64,000 bases of DNA, taken from Thermoplasmata archaeon. GTDB taxonomy: Archaea; Thermoplasmatota; Thermoplasmata; Lutacidiplasmatales; UBA184. The stretch spans positions 51,403 through 115,402 of the forward strand of contig JAKAVQ010000004.1 in assembly GCA_021817245.1 (NCBI GenBank), read 5' to 3'. Shown here one piece after another: positions 55,614-64,000 of the stretch (its first letter is position 1; each line of letters begins with the position of its first letter). A model generated the notes under the pieces. It was not told the DNA's origin and searched no databases. It worked only from the letters and a program-made list of their open reading frames with translations. The position numbers and the translations under genes are program-made.

Positions 55614-55811
55614 ATGCGTCCGTTGCATCCCTGTCCGATCTGTGGTCACCGCACCTTCGAGGAGTGTCGGGGAGCGGCGGAGTCCGCGCGCCGATCTGCC
55701 CGCCGAACCTGCCCCCACTGTCGCTGCGGCTGCCTGCCGGCAATGGCAGAGGGCGGATCGACCTTCGCGCCGGAGGCCCTCTCCGAACCGCTCGCCCACC
55801 CGCGGGACTAG
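55614..55811 (+). CDS. Possible small zinc-binding protein (or 3' part of a disrupted gene)
   Basis: MRPLHPCPICGHRTFEECRG...CPHCRCGC; frame extends upstream as RTPEDLERELLREHLRRAGSTPEGLLPLLG without an ATG/GTG/TTG. Confidence 0.4.
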   Translation: MRPLHPCPICGHRTFEECRGAAESARRSARRTCPHCRCGCLPAMAEGGSTFAPEALSEPLAHPRD

Positions 55812-55826
55812 CACCGGTTCCGCGTC

Positions 55827-56537
55827 TCACGGAGCGGCGGGGACCGCGAGCGGTCGCCGAAGGGCTACGGAGAGGGCGGCACGCACGAGGATCAAGGCGA
55901 GCACGAACAGGGGGAGCAGGACGAGGTCGCCCTCGGGCCAGGCGTAATTCGCCGCCTCGCCGAACCAGAAGACTGCGAAAGTGAAGAGCAGCGAGGTCGC
56001 CGCGAGCTTCAACAGTGGGACCTTGAAACGGCGGATCCGCTCGTGCACGAGCGCGGTCGCGATCACGAGCACCGCGCCCGCCGCGACCGCGCCCACCAGC
56101 GCGTCCAGTCCGTAGCCGGCGGCCGCAAGGGCGATCAGGACGATGACGGTCTCGGTCGACTCGACAGCCCCCACCGAGAATCCTCCGGCGAACTGAACCG
56201 CCCGGTGGACCTCCCCGGCGGCGCCCGGAGGTGCCGGGAGCAGACCGCGTGCCCGGCGGTACGTCTTGAGGGTACTGCGGAAGAGGAAGGCCCCAAACCC
56301 GGCGAGAAGGGCCGCGGAAGCCCACAAGAGGTCGTCCCTGGGAAAGGCGAGCAAGAGCGCCCCGAAACCGAGCGCCACGGCCGCCACGAGGGCCGTGCCG
56401 CTGACGGCGCCCCAGGCTCCGTGCGCGATCGACCGCTCACCGGCCGAAAGGGCGAAGACGAGGACGACGACCTCGGTCATTTCGAGCAGCGTGATCAGGA
56501 ACGCCACGAGCAGCGCGGGTCCGTAGAAGGCGACCAT
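55827..56537 (-). CDS. Polytopic membrane protein, COG4280/TMEM165-like
   Basis: Two inverted-looking motifs FLITLLEMTEVVVLVFAL and GGFSVGAVESTETVIVLIALA; about 7 TM segments. Confidence 0.65.
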   Translation of the reverse strand: MVAFYGPALLVAFLITLLEMTEVVVLVFALSAGERSIAHGAWGAVSGTALVAAVALGFGALLLAFPRDDLLWASAALLAGFGAFLFRSTLKTYRRARGLLPAPPGAAGEVHRAVQFAGGFSVGAVESTETVIVLIALAAAGYGLDALVGAVAAGAVLVIATALVHERIRRFKVPLLKLAATSLLFTFAVFWFGEAANYAWPEGDLVLLPLFVLALILVRAALSVALRRPLAVPAAP

Positions 56538-56629
56538 GGTTCGGGGGCCCTCGGCTCGAGCGGGCCGGTCGGGCCGCCCTCGCGGGGAGTTGGCGCATCC
56601 CGGCCATCGTATAATGGGTTGACGGCGCG

Positions 56630-57286
56630 CTAGGTGTACGAGTACGGTCCCACCCGGGTCCGATAGACCGGGAGCCGCTGCCGCAGCGCTCCGACGAGGT
56701 CCTCGAGAGCGCTGGGGGTGATCCGTCCGTGCAGGTCGATCGAGAGGGTCGGCGTCCGCTCACGGTGAACGCGGCGGACGACGACGTCGGCCCGAACCGC
56801 CCCTGGACCGGAGAGACGCACGGAGAACGCGCGGGCGCGGGCCACCTTCGACCACGCATCGCTCGCGAGCGCCCGCACCAGGTGACCCACCGGTTCTTCG
56901 ACCCGCGCGTGGGTCGGCTCCGGGAGGGGCAGCCAACCGCCCGGCTCGACCTCCCAGTGGTCGACGCGGGAGTACCCCTGAGCGCTCATCGCATGCAACA
57001 GACCTCCCGCCAGGCGGAGGAGGTCGCCCGCCTCCACCACCTCGCGCTCCCGCAGGAACGCTTCGAACTGTCGGAGGATTGGCACACTCGGCTCGTGCAC
57101 CGCGCCGGGCTTGAGATCGATGTCCAGGTGGACATGGGTGAACGGTTGCTTGGAGCGCCGCCGCTTTACCGAAGGACCGGACGTGGGCCACTCGAGGATC
57201 GACGTGGGGCCGATGAGGTCAGGGGCCGAGACCGGGATAGGGGACGCGCGCTGTGGGGGCATGCGAGCGTCACCCCCCGGCCGCAC
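56630..57286 (-). CDS. Hypothetical protein
   Basis: FTHVHLDIDLKPGAVHEPSVPILRQFEAFLREREVVEAGDLLRLAGGLLHAMSAQGYSRVDHWEVEPGGW; start uncertain. Confidence 0.65.
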   Translation of the reverse strand: MRPGGDARMPPQRASPIPVSAPDLIGPTSILEWPTSGPSVKRRRSKQPFTHVHLDIDLKPGAVHEPSVPILRQFEAFLREREVVEAGDLLRLAGGLLHAMSAQGYSRVDHWEVEPGGWLPLPEPTHARVEEPVGHLVRALASDAWSKVARARAFSVRLSGPGAVRADVVVRRVHRERTPTLSIDLHGRITPSALEDLVGALRQRLPVYRTRVGPYSYT

Positions 57287-57537
57287 AAAGGGCTTGGGTC
57301 GCTCGGAACGACCGGGTCGAACCGACCCGCCGGCCGGTGGCGCGACGGCACCCGTCCCGGGAGCGCTCGACGGAACCCCATCGCGGTGGTCGGGCGATCG
57401 ACTTCGCGGACCACAGGGTCACCGGGGGCCCTCGCCGGAAAACGACTCGATCCTGCTCGGGGAGGACGGGCGGGGCGTGCGGTCCCCCGGCCGCGCCCGT
57501 CGAAGGATTTGTAGGGGACCTGGCCCTTCCCCGAGGC

Positions 57538-58377
57538 ATGCGGCTCGCGATCGTCCAGTTCACTCCGCAGTTTCCCGGTCGAGAAGAGAACTGGAAGCGG
57601 ATACGGACCTGGGCCGAGACCACCGACGCGGAGGTCGTGCTGTTCCCTGAACTCTCGAGCTGCGGCTACGGCTACGAGGGGCCGGAAGAGATCCGGGGGT
57701 TCACCGATGACGTCGGCGCGCTCGCCCCGCTCGCGGAGATCGCCCGGCGGCACGACCGTCTTCTGGTCGGCGGGTTCGCCGAAGAGGCGGGCGGCCAGCT
57801 CTACAACAGTGCCTTCGTCGTCGGGCCCGACGGGAGCGAGATCTACCGGAAGATCCACCTCTGGAACCGGGAGAAGCTGATCTTCCGTCCCGGCTCGACG
57901 CCAAAGATCGTGGAGTTCCACGGTCATCGCCTCGCGATCGAGGTCTGCTACGATCTCCAGTTCCCCGAGATGGGATCGTACTATTCGCACCAGGGCGCCG
58001 AGGCCTTGCTCGTCCCCATGGCGTGGGCCGAGGAACCGACGGGACCCCTGAGCGGGCTCCAGCCGTACAACCACCTCGCGATCGCGACTGCCTTCTCCCA
58101 CGGCCTCTTCGTGGCCGTCGCGAACCGCTCGGGCATCGAGCGAGGGGCGCTCTTCCCCGGCGAGTCCAGCGTCACAGATCCGTACGGCCGGCTGGTCCAC
58201 ATCGGCGCGGAAGAAGGGGTTCTCGACACCCGGCTCGACTTCGCGCTCCTGGCGGGGGCGAAACGCCCCAACGAACGGAACGATCTCGACGAGGATGCCC
58301 GACTCCCCGTGCTGCCGCCGGCCGAGGGCGCGGGCCCCGGCACGAGCGCGCGCCGGGTGGGCCGATCGACGTCGTGA
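57538..58377 (+). CDS. Carbon-nitrogen hydrolase (nitrilase/omega-amidase-like)
   Basis: MRLAIVQFTPQF; EVVLFPELSSCGYG; KIHLWNREKLIF; AIEVCYDLQFPE (Glu-Lys-Cys triad). Confidence 0.92.
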   Translation: MRLAIVQFTPQFPGREENWKRIRTWAETTDAEVVLFPELSSCGYGYEGPEEIRGFTDDVGALAPLAEIARRHDRLLVGGFAEEAGGQLYNSAFVVGPDGSEIYRKIHLWNREKLIFRPGSTPKIVEFHGHRLAIEVCYDLQFPEMGSYYSHQGAEALLVPMAWAEEPTGPLSGLQPYNHLAIATAFSHGLFVAVANRSGIERGALFPGESSVTDPYGRLVHIGAEEGVLDTRLDFALLAGAKRPNERNDLDEDARLPVLPPAEGAGPGTSARRVGRSTS

Positions 58378-58390
58378 GGCGCTCGCGCGG

Positions 58391-59662
58391 TCAGCGCGGA
58401 CGCCGCGCGCGGGGCCGCCGCTGCCCGGGCCGAGAGCCCCGACGCCCGCGGGGTTCACGGAGCCGGTCGAGCTCCGCCAGGCGTGCGATCGCCCCGTCCA
58501 GCGTCGAATCCCGCTTGGCGAAGACGAACCGGACGTACCTCGCGCCGTTGCTCGGCCGGGAGAAGAAGCTGCTCCCCGGAACCGTGGCGATGCCGAGTTG
58601 CTCGACGAGGGCCATCGCGAACGACCGGTCGTCCGGGTAGGGGAATTCGGAGAAGTCCGCGAGCACGTAGTACGCCCCCTCGGGCACCGTGCACCCGAGA
58701 CCGGACGACGCGAGGGCGCGCACGAACCGATCGCGCTTGCGCTGGTAGCCCCGGGCGAGCTGAGTATAGTATGTCTCGGGGAGCCCCAGGGCGACCTCCG
58801 CCGCGACCTGGAACGCGTGCGGAGCGCAGACCGTCAGGAAGTCATGCGCCCGCCGCAGGGCGGCAGCAAGCCCGGCCGGGGCGATCGCCCATCCGACCCT
58901 CCAGCCGGTCGCGCTGTACGTCTTCGAGACGCCGTTGATCGTGATCGTCCGGTCGGCCATCCCCGGCAGCGCGGCCAGCGAGAGGTGACGTCGGCCGTCG
59001 TAGACGATGTGCTCGTAGATCTCGTCGGTGATCGCGACCGTGTCATGATCGTCGCATAGGTCGGCGATCAGCGCGAGCTCCTCCTTCGTGAGGACCCGGC
59101 CGGAGGGATTGTTCGGGCTGTTCACCACGATCGCCTTGGTCCTCGCCGAGAACGCCTGTTTCAGTCGCTCGGCGTCGAGATGCCAATCCGGCGGAACGAG
59201 CGGCACCGGTCGCGCCCGAGCCCCGCTCACGACCGCGTCCGGCCCGTAGTTCTCGTAGAACGGCTCGGGAACGATCACCTCGTCCCCCGGGTCGACGACC
59301 GAGAGCATCGCGGCCATCATCGCCTCCGTCGCACCGCAGGTCACGACGACGTTCTTCTCGGCGTCGGCCTCGATGCCGTTGAACCGACGGGCCTTCGCGA
59401 CGATCGCCTCGCGGAGCCCGACCGTCCCCCACGTCACCGAGTACTGGTTCGCGCCGTCGGCGAGCGCCCGCTGGGCGGCCCGGAGCACTTTCTTCGGGGG
59501 GTCGAAGTCCGGAAAACCTTGCGCAAGGTTGACGGCGCCGTAAAGGTCGGCGATCCGTGTCATCTCTCGGATGACGGACTCCGGGAATCGCTGGACCCGC
59601 GCGCTGACGTGTCGGTCCGGAATGCTCAGCGGGGGACGCGCGGATCGCTTTCGACCGGTCAC
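58391..59662 (-). CDS. PLP-dependent aminotransferase class I/II
   Basis: LAQGFPDFDPPKKVL; NSPNNPSGRVLTKEEL; ITINGVSKTYSATGWRVGWAIAP. Confidence 0.94.
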   Translation of the reverse strand: MTGRKRSARPPLSIPDRHVSARVQRFPESVIREMTRIADLYGAVNLAQGFPDFDPPKKVLRAAQRALADGANQYSVTWGTVGLREAIVAKARRFNGIEADAEKNVVVTCGATEAMMAAMLSVVDPGDEVIVPEPFYENYGPDAVVSGARARPVPLVPPDWHLDAERLKQAFSARTKAIVVNSPNNPSGRVLTKEELALIADLCDDHDTVAITDEIYEHIVYDGRRHLSLAALPGMADRTITINGVSKTYSATGWRVGWAIAPAGLAAALRRAHDFLTVCAPHAFQVAAEVALGLPETYYTQLARGYQRKRDRFVRALASSGLGCTVPEGAYYVLADFSEFPYPDDRSFAMALVEQLGIATVPGSSFFSRPSNGARYVRFVFAKRDSTLDGAIARLAELDRLREPRGRRGSRPGQRRPRARRPR

Positions 59663-59920
59663 GTGGAAACCGGGTGCTCCGAACGCGCGAAGGGTATAGT
59701 GCCTTCGTGACCCGGTGGGGCTGCGGTCCCATCGCGGCCCGAAGACGCTCGCGCGCGGGTCGCCACGGATTCGCAGTTCAACATGTATAAGTAACCCGAT
59801 CCGTTAGGAGCGCCGCGTGCGGACAGAGAACGGCCGATCGTCGGGGGTCCGTCGCTCGCACGGCGCGTCCCGGCGGTTTCGGAGTGCTCCGATGACCGTC
59901 CACCCGAACGGAACCCTCCC

Positions 59921-61594
59921 GTGAACGATACCGTCGCCCCTGCGGGTGCCGCGACCTCGGCCGAAAGCGCCGCGCCCTCGGTCTTCGCGCGAAAGTCGAG
60001 CGGGCTTGTCAAGGAGCTCGGCGCGTTCGAGTCGTTCTCGATCAACCTGATCTCCCTCGGGCCCGGCCCGGCGTTCGGGCTGTTTTTCACGATCCTCCTG
60101 TTCATCACCGGCGCGAACCTGATGGACGCGGTGCTCATCGCCGCGCTGATCGCGGTTCCCACGGTGATCGCGTACGCCGTGATGAGCATCGAGATGCCGC
60201 GTTCCGGCGGCGAGTACGTGTACTCGTCGCGGATGCTGCACCCGTACTTCGGGTTCGTCTCGGGTGCGGCGCGCATGATGAACGTCATCATCTACGCGGC
60301 GGTCCTCCCCTACTGGTTCGTCACCCTCTCGGTCGGTCCCGGGTTCGGCGCCTGGGGAGCGATCACCGGCAACACCACGTTCCTGAATTGGGGCAACTGG
60401 CTCACGCTCGGGCTCCCGACGATCAACAACCTCTACGTCGTGATCATCGGCGAGGTCCTCACGATCGTCGCGATGCTCCTCTACATCGTGCTGAAGCCGC
60501 GCCCCGCGTTCCGCGTCTTTTCGGCGCTGCTCCTGCTCGAGCTGCTCGGGCTCGTGGTGTCGGTGGTGCTGCTCGCCGCGATGGGGCACTCGGCGTTCGT
60601 GACCACGTTCAACAGCTTCATGACCAACGGCTACGGCGCGCCGGCGGGTTCCTATCAGTACCTTGCGAACTACGGCGCCACGAACTTCGGGGCGTACGGT
60701 TCCTCGTGGACGAACACGCTCGAGTTCGTGCCCCTGATCTTCGCGTTCTACTTCATGTTCTCCACCGCGCCGAGCTACATCGCGGGGGAGTTCCGGCGCA
60801 GCGCCCGCTCGATCCGCATCGGAATGGCGATCTCGTACCTGCTCGCCGTCGTCTTCTCGATCCTCCTGGTCTTCGAGTTCGAGCAGGTCGTCGGCATGAA
60901 CTTCCTGAACGGGACCGCCTCCCAGCTCTATTACGGGGTCTACGGCGGTTCGGCCCAGTACTTCCTGCCGTTCGGCGCGGGGCTCGCCTCGTATCCCATG
61001 ATGGCGGCGCACGGAAACAACATCCTGATCGCCATCATCTTCCTCGGGTCCGTGAGCTGGTACGCGCTCTGGGTGATCCTCGGGCTGTACATCTTCTCCC
61101 GATACGCGCTCTCCTTCTCGCTGGACCGGCTCTTCCCGCGGTTCATGAGCGCCACCACCCGCTCGACGCATTCGCCCGTCGCGGGGATCGTCACGGTCTC
61201 CGCGTTCGGCCTCGTGCTGATGCCGCTCATGACCTACTACTACAGCGACCTCTACACGCCGTTCGTCTTCCTCCTGTTCTTTTTGCCGATGGTGTCGGTC
61301 AGCCTCACCTCGCTCTCCCTGGTCCGGCTCGGCATCCAGAAGCGCCGTCCCCTCTCCACGGCGGCCGGCGTCGTCTCCTTCGGGATCACCGTGGTCGCGG
61401 CCTACCTGGTCACGACGCTGCCCCTGCTCGGCTCGGCCGCCGGCTTCACCCCGTCGAACCAGACGACCGGATACTTCGCGATCGTCTTCATCCTGGTCGT
61501 CTCGGCGATCTGGTACTTCGTGGCCCGCTGGTACCACCAGCGGCGTTCGGGACTGGACATCGCGCTGGCCTTCAAGGAGCTCCCGCCGGACTGA
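59921..61594 (+). CDS. APC-family amino acid permease
   Basis: FESFSINLISLGPGPAFGLFFTILLF; EMPRSGGEYVYSSRMLHPYFGFVSGAARMMN; about 12 TM segments. Confidence 0.9.
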   Translation: MNDTVAPAGAATSAESAAPSVFARKSSGLVKELGAFESFSINLISLGPGPAFGLFFTILLFITGANLMDAVLIAALIAVPTVIAYAVMSIEMPRSGGEYVYSSRMLHPYFGFVSGAARMMNVIIYAAVLPYWFVTLSVGPGFGAWGAITGNTTFLNWGNWLTLGLPTINNLYVVIIGEVLTIVAMLLYIVLKPRPAFRVFSALLLLELLGLVVSVVLLAAMGHSAFVTTFNSFMTNGYGAPAGSYQYLANYGATNFGAYGSSWTNTLEFVPLIFAFYFMFSTAPSYIAGEFRRSARSIRIGMAISYLLAVVFSILLVFEFEQVVGMNFLNGTASQLYYGVYGGSAQYFLPFGAGLASYPMMAAHGNNILIAIIFLGSVSWYALWVILGLYIFSRYALSFSLDRLFPRFMSATTRSTHSPVAGIVTVSAFGLVLMPLMTYYYSDLYTPFVFLLFFLPMVSVSLTSLSLVRLGIQKRRPLSTAAGVVSFGITVVAAYLVTTLPLLGSAAGFTPSNQTTGYFAIVFILVVSAIWYFVARWYHQRRSGLDIALAFKELPPD

Positions 61595-61619
61595 TCGCGG
61601 GGCGCGGGACCGCCGTTCG

Positions 61620-62588
61620 ATGACGGAACCGACCGACGTGACCCGCTCGCCGAGGTTCGCCCAGGTCGCGACGTTCGCCCGGCTCCCGCTGCGCCGGGAG
61701 CTCGACGGGGTGGGGTCGGCGTTCGTGGGGATCCCGTGGGACGATGCGACGAGCTTCCGCAGCGGGGCGCGCGAGGGACCCTCGGCGATCCGGAACCATT
61801 CGCGCCTACTGCGGACCTACCACCTCTTCCAGAAGGTCTACCCGTTCCGCGTCCTCGACACGGTCGACTTCGGCGACATCGATCCGGTGCCGGGCTTCCT
61901 CGACGACACCTTCGCGCGGATCGAAGAGGGGCTCACGCCCCTCTTTCGGGCCGGGGTCGTGCCGTTCATCGGTGGGGGCGATCACTCGATCACGCTCCCC
62001 GTGCTGCGCGCGCAGAAGGCCGCGACCGGCCGGCCCGTCCGGCTCCTTCACTTCGACGCGCACTACGACACCTGGGACACCTACTGGGGATCGCAGCGGT
62101 ACACCCACGGCACTTGGGTGCGCCGCGCCTACGAGGAAGGGCTCATCGAGCCCGGCCACGTCTTCCAGGTCGGGATCCGGTCCTCCCTCTACGCGGCGGA
62201 GGATGTCGAGAACAATGCACGGTACGTGGACCGCACCTTCACGATCGAGGACGTCGACCGGGAAGGGCCCGAGGCCGTCGCGGCCTCCTTGGTCCGAGCG
62301 CTCTCGGACGGGCCGACGTACGTCTCGGTCGACATCGACGTGCTCGACCCGGCGTTCGCGCCGGGGACCGGTACCCCCGAACCGGGCGGGCTTTCGACCC
62401 GGGAGATCTTCCGCATCTTGCGACCGCTTGCGGCCGTGAACGTGGTCGGCTTCGACGTCGTCGAGGTCGCCCCGCAGTACGATCACACCGGTCAGGTCAC
62501 GGCCCTCGCCGCCGCGAACCTCCTCTACGAGGGACTGGCCCTGACCGCGCGACACCGGACGGCCGGCGCGGCCTCCCGGGCGCCCTAG
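61620..62588 (+). CDS. Agmatinase/ureohydrolase family
   Basis: GGGDHSITLPVL; LHFDAHYDTWDT; SVDIDVLDPAFAPGTGTPEPGG. Confidence 0.92.
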   Translation: MTEPTDVTRSPRFAQVATFARLPLRRELDGVGSAFVGIPWDDATSFRSGAREGPSAIRNHSRLLRTYHLFQKVYPFRVLDTVDFGDIDPVPGFLDDTFARIEEGLTPLFRAGVVPFIGGGDHSITLPVLRAQKAATGRPVRLLHFDAHYDTWDTYWGSQRYTHGTWVRRAYEEGLIEPGHVFQVGIRSSLYAAEDVENNARYVDRTFTIEDVDREGPEAVAASLVRALSDGPTYVSVDIDVLDPAFAPGTGTPEPGGLSTREIFRILRPLAAVNVVGFDVVEVAPQYDHTGQVTALAAANLLYEGLALTARHRTAGAASRAP

Positions 62589-62603
62589 CGGGGACCGGTC
62601 CCG

Positions 62604-63392
62604 CTATCGGACCTCGTCGACGTCCTCGAACCAGGGCTCGCGCGTCCCCTTGGCGGCGCGCTTCTCCCACCGACGGGACTTCGGCAGCTGCTCGAGGAAG
62701 GCCAGGAACTGCCGGACGTGCTCCGTCGCGACGCCGAGGTTCTCCTCGGTGAGACCCCGGTCGTTGGGGATCCATTCGCCGAGCCGGTGGAGCACCCGCT
62801 CAAGGTTCGCCCGCGTATCGAACCAGAGCCCCCAGTCATCGCCCAGGAGCCCACCGAGGTACGCCCGGTCCATGCGGGAGAGCGGGATCGCCGTCAGGAG
62901 GGCCGCGAGATCGGCGAGGTCCGCGGGCGTGACGACGTGGATCTGGGACTTCCCGAGGAACAGGTCCTCCGGGGCGAGCGTGACGCCCGGCGAGAAGCGG
63001 TTCTTGAGCGGGATCTCGTGGCTGAACCGGAGCGAGTCGTAGAAGACATCGATCGAGAAGTGTGGGTGGAAGTAGATGTTGCGGAACATCCCATAGAGCG
63101 CGTTGGTCTCCCGGTCCTCGGTGAAGCCGAGCTCTTTGACGAACAGCTTGTAGATCGCCGAGGAATGCTTCTCGAGGCTCGCGAGGTCGAGGTCCTTGAA
63201 TCGGGGCGTTCCGTCGTGGGCGACGCCGTGCCGGTGGAGGTAGATCCCGTGCGCCCGGGGGTCGTGACGGATCCGGTAGTAGATGCCGACGCTACCGATC
63301 GCCCGCAGCGGGACGTTCCGTTCGCCCGCCCGGTGCACGATCGTCTCGAGCTCCCGGAGGAAGGCGTGCTCGTCCAGCCGGACCTCCGACAC
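62604..63392 (-). CDS. Nucleotidyltransferase-fold protein of unknown function
   Basis: IGSVGIYYRI...RFKDLDLAS...FSIDVFYDSLRF...TLAPEDLFLGKSQIH. Confidence 0.65.
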   Translation of the reverse strand: MSEVRLDEHAFLRELETIVHRAGERNVPLRAIGSVGIYYRIRHDPRAHGIYLHRHGVAHDGTPRFKDLDLASLEKHSSAIYKLFVKELGFTEDRETNALYGMFRNIYFHPHFSIDVFYDSLRFSHEIPLKNRFSPGVTLAPEDLFLGKSQIHVVTPADLADLAALLTAIPLSRMDRAYLGGLLGDDWGLWFDTRANLERVLHRLGEWIPNDRGLTEENLGVATEHVRQFLAFLEQLPKSRRWEKRAAKGTREPWFEDVDEVR

Positions 63393-63402
63393 CCTTCCCT
63401 CC

Positions 63403-64000
63403 TCAGCCGGTGACGAACATGTGGTCGAGGACCCGGCCGTCCTCGAGGTTCAGGATCAGTCCCTGGAGCGTTCCGCTGAAGTAGACGCTGCCGGGGTTGT
63501 AGACCGGGGTGCCGCCGACCTGGTCGACGCCCATCGATTCGTGGATGTGGCCGTGGAGACCGACCACGGGACGCACCGACTCGAGGAGCCGTCGGACCGA
63601 GGTGGAACCGACGTGGGTCAGGAGCATCTGCCCCGCCACGGTCTTCGGCTTCAGATTCGCGTCGAGCTCGGGGGCGAGATCGAGGAGCGTCCCCGAGGGC
63701 GGTGCGTGGATGTCGACGATCGTCCGCCGGGGAGAACCGATCTGGCCGGAGGTGCGGTCGAGGAACTTCCCGAGCTCTTCCTCCTCGAGATCGCGCGGAC
63801 AATGCCAGGGCGTCATGTTCGCGTAACCGCAGCCGAAGATCTCGTACGGGCCGCAGCTCACGACCTGACCTTCGGGGACGAGGACGTTCGGCGGGGCCTC
63901 CTTGCGCAGGATCTCGAGGACCCCGTCGGTGTCGTCGTTGCCCACGTTCATCACGAGCGGGAGCTTCTTCGGCAAGAGACGCTCGGCCGCGAGCTGGAGC
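63403..64000 (-). CDS. Calcineurin-like metallophosphoesterase, N-terminus beyond right edge
   Basis: MNVGNDDTDGV (GNHD-like), VGLHGHIHES, VYNPGSVYFSGTLQGLILNLEDG; frame open through 64000. Confidence 0.85.
   Translation of the reverse strand, partial: LQLAAERLLPKKLPLVMNVGNDDTDGVLEILRKEAPPNVLVPEGQVVSCGPYEIFGCGYANMTPWHCPRDLEEEELGKFLDRTSGQIGSPRRTIVDIHAPPSGTLLDLAPELDANLKPKTVAGQMLLTHVGSTSVRRLLESVRPVVGLHGHIHESMGVDQVGGTPVYNPGSVYFSGTLQGLILNLEDGRVLDHMFVTG

Overview
GC-rich archaeal chromosomal window, most likely Thermoplasmatota-like. The lineage is inferred from TATA-type promoters, large Ser/Thr/Gly-rich surface proteins, archaeal triosephosphate isomerase, GH57/GH15 enzymes and a GPR1/FUN34/YaaH acetate transporter; I cannot confirm it. 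No rRNA, tRNA, CRISPR array or transposase was recognised. Main blocks: (i) exported/surface proteins: three glycoside-hydrolase-like paralogs (the first is absent from the ORF track because it runs off the left edge), a 12-repeat IPT/TIG-like array, a kelch+PKD protein and a phosphoesterase with carboxypeptidase-regulatory-like repeats; (ii) sugar-nucleotide/glycan genes, including a UDP-glucose dehydrogenase, GalU, an SQD1/Agl3-type UDP-sulfoquinovose synthase, GT4 enzymes, and sat and cysC; (iii) alpha-glucan use: GH57, GH15, ROK kinase, a GT4/glycogen-synthase-like enzyme, and a pyruvate-kinase-like enzyme lacking the C domain; (iv) acetate use (Acs, acetate transporter); (v) an amino-acid/agmatine block (nitrilase, aminotransferase, APC permease, ureohydrolase). 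Best candidates for undescribed biology: two paralogous 6-TM/coiled-coil/degenerate KaiC(RecA)-like proteins; the glycoside-hydrolase-like paralogs that have lost the canonical acid/base Glu; a secreted/non-secreted pair of an unrecognised domain; and a Cys-paired IPT-like repeat array. Many long ORFs in the track are antisense or frame-shadow artefacts of high GC. CDS starts were re-picked where the track start was clearly too far upstream.
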